DNA of 64,000 nt from Bacteroidota bacterium. Lineage in GTDB: Bacteria > Bacteroidota > Bacteroidia > Cytophagales > Cyclobacteriaceae. The DNA lies in contig JACPVX010000013.1 of the NCBI GenBank assembly GCA_016191555.1, forward strand, positions 28,281-92,280, in the 5' to 3' direction. The notes beneath the pieces are model-generated. The model saw only the letters and a program-made list of their open reading frames with translations, was not told where the DNA came from and ran no database searches. This document shows positions 35,300-44,349 of the stretch, piece by piece. Within the stretch, counting starts at the first letter, position 1, and each line of letters opens with the position of its first letter. Both the position numbers and the translations under genes were made by a program.

Positions 35300-37069
35300 A
35301 TGAGAAAATTAGTTTACTCGTTGCTCATTATCGGAACATTGACGTTCACCAGCTGTACGCTTCCGCAAATGATTAAGATGGCGAAAGAGCAAAAGCTCGA
35401 AATCAAGCCAAATCCGCTGGAAGTTCACAAAGACACAGTTAACTTCGACTTGTCTGGCAATCTTCCTGTTAAAATGTTGAAGAAAGGTACCGTTTACACC
35501 CTCAATACTTTTTACAAGTATGGTGAAAACGAATTGGCTCTTCCAGGTTTACCTTTGAAAGCTGAAGATTATCCGAATAGCGCTAAGGAAGAAACCAAGG
35601 TTTCAAAAGCCTTCATGTTCCCTTACAAAGACGCATATAAAACAGGTACAATCGAAATCCAAGGTGTAGCTTCTAAAGGTACTAAGTCTAAGACTACTCC
35701 TCGTATGCCTTACGCAACGGGTATCATTACCACCTCTAAGTTGGTTCAAAATTCATACTACGCTGCTTTTGCAGCTCACTCTTACAATAACCAAGAAGAA
35801 TTGATTCCAGTGGTTATCCCGAACTTCATCTTTGAAAGAGGCAAATCAGTACTTCGCGCTTCTGAGATTAAAGCTGAAAAAGGAAAGCAATTGGACGCTT
35901 TCATTGCATCGAAGAACGTAACTCGTACTGTGACTATTACCGGTACTCACTCACCTGAAGGTTTGGAGCGCATCAACAGCAAATTGTCTGAAGAGCGGGC
36001 TGCAGCCATTGAGAAATTCTATCGTGCTCAAATGAAAAAGTATGACTACCAAGGTGTAGCTGCTGAAGTGAAATTCATTTTGAAGCCTATCACTGACGAT
36101 TGGTCTGAATTCAAGACTGCATTAGCTGCTTATACAGGTATCTCAGCTGAAGAAAAAGCTGCTTATTTAAATGTTATCAACAATGGTGGCGCATTTGAAG
36201 ATCAGGAAAAACAATTGAAGAAATTGGCTACCTACAACAAGGTTTTCAAAGACATCTATCCTGGCTTGCGTGCGGCTAAAACTGAAATCTTAACAATTAA
36301 GCCTAAAAAGACAGATGCTGAAATCTCTATTTTGGCAAAGCAGATCACAACCGGTGCTGTAAAGAGCGATACATTATCATTTGATGAGTTGATGTATGCG
36401 GCTACACTTACCCCTTCATTAGAAGAGAAAACAGCTATCTATGAGGCTTCTACTAAAAAAGGGACTAACTGGACAGCACACAATAACTTAGGTGCTGCTT
36501 ACTTACAAGCAGTTATTGAGAACCCTGCTAAGACTGATTTAGTTGACAAAGCTGCAGCGCAATTAGAGATTGCTGCTAAATTGAACCCTTCACCTGAAGT
36601 TCATGCTAATTTAGCAACAGTAGCCTTAATGAAAGGCAATCCTTACAAAGCTTACAGCCATGCTAGAAAAGCATTGAATGGTGCTAACAATGATGTAACC
36701 AGAGGCGTAAACGGTGTTAAAGGAGCTTGTGAGATTTACATGGCAAACTACGGTGCAGCCGTTACTTCGACTTCATCTTCTGCTGATACGCATGTGAACT
36801 TGTTCAACAAAGGCTTAGCTCAATTATTGAATAAAGATTTCAGCAATGCATCTTCTTCATTTGCAGAAGCTACTCGCAAAAATAGCAGCTATGCAATCGC
36901 TTATTATGGTGCCGCTGTGGCAGCCGCTCGTTCTGGAAATGGTGATGCAGTGGTTAGCAATTTGGTAAATGCGGTTAAGAATGACTCAAATTTGAAAGAG
37001 AAGGCTTTGACTGACCTTGAATTTGCAAAATTCAATACAACGGAAGCATTCCGTAATGCATTGAAGTAA
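35300..37069 (+). CDS. Outer-membrane lipoprotein with OmpA-like and TPR domains
   Basis: The 589-residue protein starts at ATG 35300, giving a lipoprotein signal that ends in TFTSC (Cys19). Residues of about 170-280 resemble the OmpA peptidoglycan-binding fold (FERGKSVLRASEIKAEKG, VTITGTHSPEG, LSEERAAAIEKFY). From about residue 380 several TPR helices follow (NNLGAAYLQAVIENPAKTDL, LKNPSPEV-like units). Codon use is even and promoter strength high, so it may be abundant. Possibly it anchors the outer membrane to peptidoglycan; this is an inference. Confidence 0.82.
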   Translation: MRKLVYSLLIIGTLTFTSCTLPQMIKMAKEQKLEIKPNPLEVHKDTVNFDLSGNLPVKMLKKGTVYTLNTFYKYGENELALPGLPLKAEDYPNSAKEETKVSKAFMFPYKDAYKTGTIEIQGVASKGTKSKTTPRMPYATGIITTSKLVQNSYYAAFAAHSYNNQEELIPVVIPNFIFERGKSVLRASEIKAEKGKQLDAFIASKNVTRTVTITGTHSPEGLERINSKLSEERAAAIEKFYRAQMKKYDYQGVAAEVKFILKPITDDWSEFKTALAAYTGISAEEKAAYLNVINNGGAFEDQEKQLKKLATYNKVFKDIYPGLRAAKTEILTIKPKKTDAEISILAKQITTGAVKSDTLSFDELMYAATLTPSLEEKTAIYEASTKKGTNWTAHNNLGAAYLQAVIENPAKTDLVDKAAAQLEIAAKLNPSPEVHANLATVALMKGNPYKAYSHARKALNGANNDVTRGVNGVKGACEIYMANYGAAVTSTSSSADTHVNLFNKGLAQLLNKDFSNASSSFAEATRKNSSYAIAYYGAAVAAARSGNGDAVVSNLVNAVKNDSNLKEKALTDLEFAKFNTTEAFRNALK

Positions 37070-37087
37070 TTCGATTTTTAAATCTCT

Positions 37088-37124
37088 AAAAGCCCCCGCC
37101 AGTACACTGACGGGGGCTTTTTTT
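37088..37124 (+). terminator. Intrinsic terminator
   Basis: AGCCCCCG-CAGT pairs with ACTG-CGGGGGCT, with a T-run behind. It ends the lipoprotein transcript. Confidence 0.9.
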
Positions 37125-37223
37125 ATGCTTAAAAACGATAAAAAACACCTTAAATAATTTTCATACTGACCTTAGTGCCATTAATTTTACAATCTTGCAA
37201 AGAGTTAGTTTTAATTCAATACT

Positions 37224-38204
37224 ATGAGAGAAATCCAGTTTAGAGAAGCACTTCGGGAGGCCATGAGTGAGGAAATGAGAAGAGACCCTTCTGTATTTTT
37301 AATGGGTGAGGAAGTAGCCGAATACAATGGCGCTTACAAGGTAAGTCAGGGTATGCTGGATGAATTTGGCGCTAAACGAGTAATTGACACCCCTATTGCT
37401 GAATTAGGCTTTGGTGGGATAGGAGTTGGGGCAGCTATGAATGGCATTCGCCCGATCATAGAATTCATGACTTTCAACTTCTCGCTGGTTGCAATCGATC
37501 AGATCATCAATTCTGCTGCTAAGATGCTTTCCATGTCAGGCGGGCAATTTAATATCCCGATTGTATTCAGAGGCCCTACGGGGAATGCAGGTATGCTCAG
37601 CTCACAACATTCGCAAAACTTCGAAAACTGGTTTGCGAATACGCCTGGGTTGAAAGTGGTGGTTCCATACACTCCATACGATGCTAAAGGCCTTTTAAAG
37701 ACAGCAATTAGAGATAATGACCCTGTTATCTTTATGGAGTCTGAGTTGATGTATGGCGACAAAGGCGAGGTTCCAACCGAAGAGTATCTTATTCCAATTG
37801 GTGTAGCCGATATTAAAAGACCCGGAACTGATGTTACTATCGTTTCTTTTGGCAAGATTTTAAAAGTGGTATTGGCTGCCGCTGCGGAATTGGAGAAAGA
37901 AGGAATTTCCGTTGAGGTAGTTGACTTACGTTCTGTGCGCCCAATCGACTACGCTACCGTGGTAGAATCAGTAAAGAAAACCAACCGGTTGGTGATTGTG
38001 GAGGAAGCGTGGCCATTGGCTGCTATCTCTTCCGAGATTACTTATCATGTGCAAAAGCATGCGTTTGATTATTTGGATGCTCCAATTCACCGCATCAATA
38101 GCTTAGATGTGCCGCTTCCATATGCACCTACATTGATCGATGCGATTCTACCCAGCGTAGCACGCACGGTAAAGGCTGTTAAAGCCGTTATGTACCGCGA
38201 TTAA
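37224..38204 (+). CDS. pdhB: Pyruvate dehydrogenase E1 component, beta subunit
   Basis: The 326-residue E1-beta binds thiamine diphosphate together with E1-alpha and decarboxylates pyruvate. MREIQFREALREAMSEEMRR, FLMGEEVAEYNGAYKVSQG, RVIDTPIAELGFGGIGVGAA and VEVVDLRSVRPIDYATV are characteristic of this subunit. pdhA and pdhC are not next to it, which is common in Bacteroidota. A phosphodiesterase gene follows nine bases behind in convergent orientation. Confidence 0.92.
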   Translation: MREIQFREALREAMSEEMRRDPSVFLMGEEVAEYNGAYKVSQGMLDEFGAKRVIDTPIAELGFGGIGVGAAMNGIRPIIEFMTFNFSLVAIDQIINSAAKMLSMSGGQFNIPIVFRGPTGNAGMLSSQHSQNFENWFANTPGLKVVVPYTPYDAKGLLKTAIRDNDPVIFMESELMYGDKGEVPTEEYLIPIGVADIKRPGTDVTIVSFGKILKVVLAAAAELEKEGISVEVVDLRSVRPIDYATVVESVKKTNRLVIVEEAWPLAAISSEITYHVQKHAFDYLDAPIHRINSLDVPLPYAPTLIDAILPSVARTVKAVKAVMYRD

Positions 38205-38213
38205 TAAAGAAAG

Positions 38214-38717
38214 TTATAAAGCACCTCGTTTTCCGAGTTCAATGGCTTCCATATTTGAAATGGAAGCCTTTTTTATTTCAAATCGTAGAATGGTTTTGAT
38301 GGCGTGAAAGCCATGATTTCCGGCAGCACCCGGATTGATGTAAAGCATGTTGTTGTAAGCAGGGTCGCGCTTAATGCGAAGAATATGCGAATGGCCACAG
38401 ATAAAGATGTCGGGGACTTTTTCTTTTAGCACTTTTTTGATTCGGGGGTTGTAATTGGGAGGTGCTCCACCAATGTGTGTCATCCAGATTTGTAGACCTT
38501 CGCACATGAACCAATCATCTTCCGGCAGTTGATGTTGCAACTCCAGTGAATCGATATTACCAAAAACGGCACGCACCGGTTTTTGTTTTTTTAATTCTTT
38601 TAGAACAGAAGGCTCGCCAATATCACCGGCATGCCATATCTCATCGCATTCTTTAAAATACGATTCAACTTTTGGGTCGAGGAAACTGTGCGTGTCAGAG
38701 ATAAGGCCTATTTTCAT
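38214..38717 (-). CDS. YfcE/MJ0936-type phosphodiesterase
   Basis: A 167-residue calcineurin-like metallophosphoesterase. The metal-binding motifs are all there: GLISDTHSFLD, WHAGDIGE, AVFGNID, FICGHSHI and YINPGAAGNHG. The family hydrolyses phosphodiesters in the cytoplasm, with no defined natural substrate. Confidence 0.92.
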   Translation of the reverse strand: MKIGLISDTHSFLDPKVESYFKECDEIWHAGDIGEPSVLKELKKQKPVRAVFGNIDSLELQHQLPEDDWFMCEGLQIWMTHIGGAPPNYNPRIKKVLKEKVPDIFICGHSHILRIKRDPAYNNMLYINPGAAGNHGFHAIKTILRFEIKKASISNMEAIELGKRGAL

Positions 38718-38787
38718 TCTTGGGCAAGTAAAGAAGAAGTTGAGGCTAAATTAGTTTAAGTTGCCAATCATTCATTGAAAGAAAGGC

Positions 38788-38819
38788 AAAAAAAAGGAGC
38801 GATGGTTCGCTCCTTTTTC
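38788..38819 (-). terminator. Intrinsic terminator of the SPFH operon
   Basis: On the minus strand GGAGCGA and TCGCTCC pair around a four-base loop, followed by eight T. It follows the SPFH gene directly. Confidence 0.9.
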
Positions 38820-38836
38820 TATTTACACGATCTGTA

Positions 38837-40081
38837 TTAATTCTTGTTCTTCAGATCAAGCGCAAAATCTTTTGCGGTTTTGGCGGTCATGATGTCCATA
38901 AAGTTCAGTGCGCCATTGGTCGTTGGGCCACCGCCTGTTTGAATTTGCGGCACCACAGCACCGGTATATTTACTAAATGCATCAGCCCAGACTTTTTGTA
39001 CTTCCACCTGCGCCTTTAGTTTCATCTCCAAGGCACCATCGGCTTGCATGATTCGTTGGCGTGCATACGCATTGGCATCGGCCAATTCTTTGATCTTCTT
39101 TGCTTCGAGGATGGAGCCTTCATACGCTATTTTCTGTTGCAATTTATCTTGCTCTGCAACTTTTACTTTTGTTTGTGCTTCTACCACCTGACGTGTTTGT
39201 TCTTGCTTTTGTTGGTATTCAATTTCTACCAGCGCTTGCTCACCTTTTGCCTTCGCAGTTAAAGTTTGTTGCTGTGCTGTCATCAACTCTTGTTTAGAAA
39301 TGGATGATTTGGTAACCGCATCGATAATTTTCACCAGCTTCTCATCTACTTTGTTTTCATAATCCACATCGGTGATGGCAGCATCGGCCACAGTGATTCC
39401 ATATTCTTTGATAGATGATAATTTTCTCTTTGGAAGATTGGTTTTCTTATCGAATTGAATTTCGGTTTGATACACTCTTTTCTTCTCCATCTCTAGTGAG
39501 TCGAATACTAAATTTTCTTCTGTTACCAATAAGTACACACCTTCCTTCAATTGATCTAGGAAGTCTTGCGCCATTTGTGCGCGACCGCCACCGTAGTGCT
39601 TTTCGCTGCTCATCAATTGAGCCGATGATTGTAAGCACTCTTTGGTGTAAGGTGCCAATCGCTTTACCACCAATGACTGTGGCGTGCGGTGAGTGTTGTG
39701 GATCAAGATCATTTCTTTTTCATCGGATGGCAAAATGAATTGTGTAATTCCTCGCACATCGGCAGTAGTCGCATCGCTAAAGCGTATCATGATTTGCCCT
39801 ACTTCAATTCCGTTATCTTCAATATCTAATTTTGCCTTTGTGTCTTGATAGGTAACCGAAATCTGATTGGGCCATTCTTTTTCTTTCGCGAAAAATCCGG
39901 CATAGAAAATACCCGGTGCGAATTGTACAATCTGTTGCCCGTTTGTTCGCTCTACAACCGTGCGGTTACCGGCATCATTCCATGAAAATGGGTTAACAAT
40001 TAAAAAAAGAATTAAGGCAATGATCGATAATACGCCCAGTATAATGGTGCGTTTGGAAATAATTGGGTTGTTCATGTCCAT
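38837..40081 (-). CDS. SPFH/Band 7 membrane protein
   Basis: A 414-residue prohibitin/flotillin-like protein: one N-terminal membrane helix (about residues 12-30), an SPFH beta domain to about residue 230 (VRGITQFILPSDEKEM, FDKKTNLPKRKLSS) and a long alanine/glutamate coiled coil (QEQTRQVVEAQTKVKVAEQD). An ATG two codons on (40075) could also be used. It is preceded four bases upstream by a 41-residue membrane protein gene. SPFH proteins form membrane-attached rings or microdomains; a partner such as NfeD is not adjacent. Confidence 0.9.
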   Translation of the reverse strand: MDMNNPIISKRTIILGVLSIIALILFLIVNPFSWNDAGNRTVVERTNGQQIVQFAPGIFYAGFFAKEKEWPNQISVTYQDTKAKLDIEDNGIEVGQIMIRFSDATTADVRGITQFILPSDEKEMILIHNTHRTPQSLVVKRLAPYTKECLQSSAQLMSSEKHYGGGRAQMAQDFLDQLKEGVYLLVTEENLVFDSLEMEKKRVYQTEIQFDKKTNLPKRKLSSIKEYGITVADAAITDVDYENKVDEKLVKIIDAVTKSSISKQELMTAQQQTLTAKAKGEQALVEIEYQQKQEQTRQVVEAQTKVKVAEQDKLQQKIAYEGSILEAKKIKELADANAYARQRIMQADGALEMKLKAQVEVQKVWADAFSKYTGAVVPQIQTGGGPTTNGALNFMDIMTAKTAKDFALDLKNKN

Positions 40082-40085
40082 AGTA

Positions 40086-40211
40086 CTACGAGTTTTGGTT
40101 TTTGTTTGGATTGTTTTTGTTTGAGAAATAGTTGGTCAGCAGTAATACAACTGCATAGGCAACAATGCCGAATACGGCCAGAAATCCGACCGCTAGCGCT
40201 AGTCTAATCAT
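40086..40211 (-). CDS. Small single-span membrane protein next to the SPFH gene (41 aa)
   Basis: The reading frame runs from ATG at 40211 to TAG at 40086. It encodes MIRLALAVGFLAVFGIVAYA followed by VVLLLTNYFSNKNNP and a short Asn/Lys tail: one long hydrophobic helix (about residues 3-27) and a polar C-terminus. The next gene (SPFH) begins four bases after its stop, and an A-rich stretch precedes its ATG. It is too short for usual gene finders. I know no family for it. Proximity suggests coexpression with the SPFH protein. Confidence 0.6.
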   Translation of the reverse strand: MIRLALAVGFLAVFGIVAYAVVLLLTNYFSNKNNPNKNQNS

Positions 40212-40242
40212 AATGGTTTTTGTTTTTAGTGTGAAAAATTTG

Positions 40243-40259
40243 AAAGACGGTTTGTCTTT
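40243..40259. repeat. Small hairpin in the leader of the 41-aa protein
   Basis: AAAGAC and GTCTTT flank GGTTT. It would form a weak stem in the 5' leader of the SPFH operon, about 30 bases before the start. The adjoining 215-base gap up to 40426 holds no other clear gene. Confidence 0.25.
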
Positions 40260-40426
40260 AGGGAAACTTGCAACGAATGGTTACATGCCTTGGTAAATTT
40301 GTACATCTATTCAGTGGCGTTTCAGAATGAAACCAATGTAGTCGAAATATATTTATAGCGCCTGCAGGTAGCTGATAGTGAGCTGATTGCAAATTAGCGA
40401 CATTGTAATTGCACAACATTCTTTGA

Positions 40427-40681
40427 TTACTTCTTCCATTTGTTTTGCCATCGGGCAGCTTCATCTTCCACTTTCTTAGTCGAGCTCTTCAGAAAGGTAG
40501 CCAATTTTGGGTTCATGATTCCCTTGGAAGTAAAATGATAACATCCGCAATCTTCGCATTGATAAATGGCAATTGGGCCAGTGCTTTTTCCGTAATCAAA
40601 CCGAACGTGTGCCTCTAACAATGAGTCTTCGGCAATCGCCTCGCTGGGGTACATTTTTTTTCCGGTAGGGCAGGTCTTCAA
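40427..40681 (-). CDS. Conserved cysteine-containing hypothetical protein
   Basis: A small protein with CPTGKKMY and YQCEDCGCYHFTSKG, a pattern that could bind zinc (Cys plus CxxC plus His), and a basic C-terminal helix. I recognise it as an uncharacterised Bacteroidota family. The frame is open to an ATG at 40756, which would overlap the divergent cyclophilin start; the TTG at 40681 (giving KTCPTG at the front) or the ATG at 40654 look more natural. I use 40681. Confidence 0.6.
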   Translation of the reverse strand: MKTCPTGKKMYPSEAIAEDSLLEAHVRFDYGKSTGPIAIYQCEDCGCYHFTSKGIMNPKLATFLKSSTKKVEDEAARWQNKWKK

Positions 40682-40735
40682 AGTCGTATTGTCTATTGAA
40701 TGGAGGCTGTTAACTTGCGGCAAAATTTTATACCA

Positions 40736-41176
40736 ATGAAGATAGCAGAGATACACACAAAAAAGGGCGTAATGAAGATTAATTTTTTCGAGAAAGATGC
40801 CCCTAACACTGTTAAGAACTTTATTTCACTAGCCGAGAAGGGTTTTTACGATGGCCTGATCTTCCATCGCGTAATTCCCAACTTCATGATTCAGGGAGGA
40901 TGCCCCAATGGCATTGGCAATGGCGGCCCCGGATATCACATTGATTGTGAGTTGACGGGTGAAAATCAATACCACGATCGCGGAGTTCTTTCAATGGCGC
41001 ATGCAGGACGTAACACGGGCGGTTCGCAGTTTTTCATTTGTCACACCCGCCAAACTACCAAGCATCTGGATCGCAATCATACTGTGTTTGGTAAAGTAGT
41101 AGAGGGCTTGGACGTGATCGATGCCATTCGCCAGGGCGATGTGATGGAGAAAGTAGTAATCACCGAAGAGGCTTAG
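40736..41176 (+). CDS. Cyclophilin-type peptidyl-prolyl isomerase
   Basis: Small cytoplasmic cyclophilin of 146 residues. The catalytic arginine is in [14 protein letters not shown] and GGSQFFICH and [13 protein letters not shown] complete the active groove. It starts at the ATG at 40736; a longer frame upstream adds residues not found in the family. It meets RidA convergently with a four-base overlap. Confidence 0.93.
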   Translation: MKIAEIHTKKGVMKINFFEKDAPNTVKNFISLAEKGFYDGLIFHRVIPNFMIQGGCPNGIGNGGPGYHIDCELTGENQYHDRGVLSMAHAGRNTGGSQFFICHTRQTTKHLDRNHTVFGKVVEGLDVIDAIRQGDVMEKVVITEEA

Positions 41177-41550
41177 GCTAATTCTGCCACACATTCAATT
41201 TCAACCAACGCCTCCCGTGGAAGTCGGCTGACTTCCACGGTGGTGCGTGCCGGTTTGTGCTCACCAAAAAAAGCTTCGTACGCTTTATTCATTCGCTCGA
41301 AGTCAGCAAAGTTTTTTAGGAACACTGTAGTCTTTAAAATATTAGCGCGACTTGCTCCTAGTGATTTGAGAACAGTTTCAAGATTCGTGAGCACAAGCGT
41401 AGTTTGCTCAGAGGCAGTGGCTCCTTCGATCTGCATGGTGGCTGGATTCAATGGAGTTTGTCCGGAACAAAATACCAAGTTACCGGATACGATAGCGTGT
41501 GAATAAGGACCGATTGCCTTGGGCGCATTTTCAGTGAATACTTTTTGCAT
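41173..41550 (-). CDS. RidA/YjgF-family enamine deaminase
   Basis: The 125-residue trimer-forming protein removes reactive 2-aminoacrylate by deaminating enamines. [24 protein letters not shown] and the catalytic [11 protein letters not shown] arginine region match the family; the end VEIECVAEL is the usual C-terminus. It is the last gene of an operon with fadD (gap ten bases). Confidence 0.93.
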   Translation of the reverse strand: MQKVFTENAPKAIGPYSHAIVSGNLVFCSGQTPLNPATMQIEGATASEQTTLVLTNLETVLKSLGASRANILKTTVFLKNFADFERMNKAYEAFFGEHKPARTTVEVSRLPREALVEIECVAELA

Positions 41551-41560
41551 TGTTTTTTAT

Positions 41561-43357
41561 TTAGCTATACATTTTTTCAATATCGTTTTTGTAATTCTCC
41601 AAAATGATGGAACGAATGGGTTTTAGAGTAGGAGTAGCTTCACCACTTTCCACCGTCCAGTCCTGATGACATAAAACAAAATTTTTGATACGCTCTACGT
41701 TGGGCAACTCTTCATTCAGGTGATCGAGCTCTTGTAGAAACTTAGCACGAACTTTGATATTGTGAATCATAAACTGCGGAGCGGTCCAATGAATATCGTT
41801 TTGTGAGCACCACGAATGCAGGATTTCAAAATGAGGAACAATCAAAGCTGTAACATACGGACGCTGAAACCCGATGATCATGGCCCGCTCAATGAAGCGA
41901 CTTCGTTTGAGGTGATTTTCGAGGGGCAGTGGAGCGATGTATTTTCCGGAGGAAGTTTTGAAGATGTCTTTTTTGCGATCGGTGATTTTCAAAAATCGCT
42001 GATGCACCCACTTGCCGATGTCACCGGTTTTCATCCAACCATCCTGCAGTACTTCGGCTGTTAGCTCCGCTTTTTTGAAATAGCCTTTCATTACGTTGGG
42101 ACCTTTGACCAAAATTTCCCCTTCGTGGTTTTCGTTGGGTTCATGGATTTTTACTTCGATGCCGGGTACCACCAAACCCACAGTCCCAAATTTATTCAGC
42201 CCCGGTTCAAATCGATTCATGGAAATGATGGGAGCCGTTTCTGTCATGCCGTAGCCTTCTACGATTTGTATTCCTGCTGCTGAAAACAACCTTCCGATTT
42301 CAGGACGAAGAGCGGCTGCGCCTACGGCCATGTATTTGATTCGTCCACCGAGCCGCTGACGCCACAGGCGCAACACGAGTAGACGCGCAATTTGCAGTTC
42401 CAATTGGAACAACGGCTTTAGCCGTTTTTCAGGACCGTAGCGTTTGCCCACTTGCATGGCCCACGTAATGAGCTTTTTCTTCACCCAATTTTTTCCTTCG
42501 GCTTGCTCTTCCATGAAGTCGTACATTTTTTCAAGCACGCGAGGAACGCATGTGCAGAAAAGCGGTCTCACTGTTTTGAAATCGTGGGTGAAGGTTTCTT
42601 TGTTTTGACTGAAATAAAGCGAGCAACCAAACGCGAGGTATGCGTAGCAAGCCGCACGCTCGAAGATATGACTGAACGGAAGAAAACTCAGCACACGGTC
42701 GCCCGCTTCGAGCGGGAGGATGGTGAGAATGGCTTTGATGTTGTGAACGATGTTGCCGTGCGTGAGCATCACACCTTTAGGCAAGCCGGTGCTGCCAGAT
42801 GTATACAAAATGGTAGCTACATCATTTTCAGAAATTGAATTTCTTCGTTCGGTGAGTTGAGTAAGTAGGTCGTGTGAGCTTTTGGCTTGGAGCAGCGGAC
42901 TGAAGAAATTGTTCTTTTCAGATTGAAGATGATAAAGCGTGATGGCCAAACCGGATTTTTCTTTGAATGAAAAATATTTGAAGTACAGACCTTCATCGTG
43001 TGTGATGCAAATGCGTGCTTCGGTTTCGGAGGCGATTAAATGAAACTCTTCTTCTTTTATGGTGGGATGTACCGGCACGACAATGATACCGACTTGTTGG
43101 CAAGCGAAGTCGAGTAGCATCCATTCTACACTGCCGGCCACGGGAATAAAGAGAATGGTATCGCCCGGTTTGAATTGATTGGCAATGAACCAACATGAGA
43201 GCGCATTTACTTTGTTTTGAAATTCTTCAATGGAAAGTGATCGCCATTGGCTGCGCTGAAAGTAGTTGAGCGCGGAGCGGTTTGGATACTTTTCTTTTTG
43301 ATAGCCGATCAGGTCGAATACACGGGTGAAGTCAACTTTTTTGGTAACGATGGCCAT
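41561..43357 (-). CDS. fadD: Long-chain acyl-CoA synthetase (AMP-dependent)
   Basis: A 598-residue AMP-forming ligase. The phosphate loop is ILYTSGSTGLPKGVMLTHGN, and EGYGMTETAPIISMNR is the adenine-binding motif; GWMKTGDIGKWVHQ and ITDRKKDIFKTSSGKYI are the hinge. These features are of the long-chain type. It sits one base downstream of an alpha/beta hydrolase gene and is followed by ridA, so hydrolysed acyl groups may be activated by it, although that is inference. Confidence 0.92.
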   Translation of the reverse strand: MAIVTKKVDFTRVFDLIGYQKEKYPNRSALNYFQRSQWRSLSIEEFQNKVNALSCWFIANQFKPGDTILFIPVAGSVEWMLLDFACQQVGIIVVPVHPTIKEEEFHLIASETEARICITHDEGLYFKYFSFKEKSGLAITLYHLQSEKNNFFSPLLQAKSSHDLLTQLTERRNSISENDVATILYTSGSTGLPKGVMLTHGNIVHNIKAILTILPLEAGDRVLSFLPFSHIFERAACYAYLAFGCSLYFSQNKETFTHDFKTVRPLFCTCVPRVLEKMYDFMEEQAEGKNWVKKKLITWAMQVGKRYGPEKRLKPLFQLELQIARLLVLRLWRQRLGGRIKYMAVGAAALRPEIGRLFSAAGIQIVEGYGMTETAPIISMNRFEPGLNKFGTVGLVVPGIEVKIHEPNENHEGEILVKGPNVMKGYFKKAELTAEVLQDGWMKTGDIGKWVHQRFLKITDRKKDIFKTSSGKYIAPLPLENHLKRSRFIERAMIIGFQRPYVTALIVPHFEILHSWCSQNDIHWTAPQFMIHNIKVRAKFLQELDHLNEELPNVERIKNFVLCHQDWTVESGEATPTLKPIRSIILENYKNDIEKMYS

Positions 43358-43358
43358 G

Positions 43359-44168
43359 CTATTCTGTTTTTTCTGATTTAGGATGGATGTACAAAACCGA
43401 ATAGAGTATTTCGAAGAATTCCTGATAGTCGGGGAGGTTGTTGTGACGAGCGCCTTCTACGGCATGTAAAATAATTTTTTCAGGATAGAGCGCTTTCAAT
43501 TTCTCACTTTGTTCAAATGAAACGAGCTTGTCTCTGGTACCATGAATGATGTGAATGGGACAGGTCGTAGTTTTTAAATATTGATCGGTGCGAATATCGT
43601 ACTTCAACATCCAGCGAAGTGGTGTGAAGAAGATGTAGCGGTTGATGTTGTAGAAAAAACTGAAGTAGGGTGAATCGAGGATCAGCATGCGTGGCTTGTT
43701 CCACGATGAAATGCGAGCTGCAATGCCGCTGCCCCATGAGCGACCATACAACACGATTTTATTTTCGGGGTAGGATTGTGACAGCCATTTGTAAATGTAT
43801 TGGGCATCGTTGAATACTTTTTCCTGGCTGCGTTTGCCACGACTCTTTCCGAAGCCACGGTAGTCCATCATAAAAAAATCGTAGCCGTTGCTGAGAAAGT
43901 CTTTGGCGAATTTTCCCCAGCCTTTGATGCTTTTGGAATTTCCTTTGAGGTAGTATACAACTCCACGTGAGTTGGGTACTTTAAAATAGATGGCATTGAT
44001 GCGACCGCCATCTTCCATGTCGAAATCAAGTTCTTCGAATGGGAAGGGGTATTTGTATTCAAAAGCGCGTGTGAGTTTTTCGGGACGGAAGAAAAACAGG
44101 TGTTGGAAGAAATAGAAAAATAAGCAGAAGCCTACGTAAATACTTGCAATAATTACTATCCACACCAT
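43359..44168 (-). CDS. Membrane-anchored alpha/beta hydrolase
   Basis: A 269-residue hydrolase with an N-terminal membrane anchor (about residues 2-25). The nucleophile is the Ser of YGRSWGSG; the later Asp is in HGTRDKLVSF and the His in EGARHNNL. It lacks the usual HG oxyanion motif (YYLKGNSKSIKGWG instead). The protein resembles the hydrolase at 44350 along its whole length. The gene is first in an operon with fadD and ridA. It may act on lipids or peptides at the membrane. Confidence 0.85.
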   Translation of the reverse strand: MVWIVIIASIYVGFCLFFYFFQHLFFFRPEKLTRAFEYKYPFPFEELDFDMEDGGRINAIYFKVPNSRGVVYYLKGNSKSIKGWGKFAKDFLSNGYDFFMMDYRGFGKSRGKRSQEKVFNDAQYIYKWLSQSYPENKIVLYGRSWGSGIAARISSWNKPRMLILDSPYFSFFYNINRYIFFTPLRWMLKYDIRTDQYLKTTTCPIHIIHGTRDKLVSFEQSEKLKALYPEKIILHAVEGARHNNLPDYQEFFEILYSVLYIHPKSEKTE

Positions 44169-44281
44169 TGGAGTGAAGATAGTGGTTTTCTTTGAGATTG
44201 GCTACACGATTGGATGAGGTGGTGGTTTCTATGATTCGATGAATGACGTGCTGGCGTGGGCAAGTGATTGAAGCGAAAAGC

Positions 44282-44338
44282 CTCCCGATAGCTATCGGGA
44301 GACTTGTAGCGGAAAGCACGGTCCCGCTTCTAGCGGGA
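44282..44338. repeat. Pair of short inverted repeats (REP-like element)
   Basis: CTCCCGATAG and CTATCGGGAG form a perfect 20-base palindrome (44282-44301). TCCCGCT and AGCGGGA (44322-44338) flank three bases. Such CCCGATAGCTATCGGG palindromes occur in many Bacteroidota intergenic regions. It lies between the two alpha/beta hydrolase genes. I find no second copy of it in this window. Confidence 0.7.
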
Positions 44339-44349
44339 TGCCCAAAAAA

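Noticed and set aside
40258..40464. 68-codon minus-strand frame overlapping the cysteine-containing protein
   Set aside because: Overlaps a better supported gene, no plausible folding or signal, no conserved motif.
42452..42838. Long open frame on the plus strand inside fadD
   Set aside because: It is antisense to well-conserved fadD codons and its product has no protein-like features.
44059..44319. 86-codon minus-strand frame over the inverted repeats
   Set aside because: It runs across the palindromic element and into the start of the first hydrolase, and its protein looks random.
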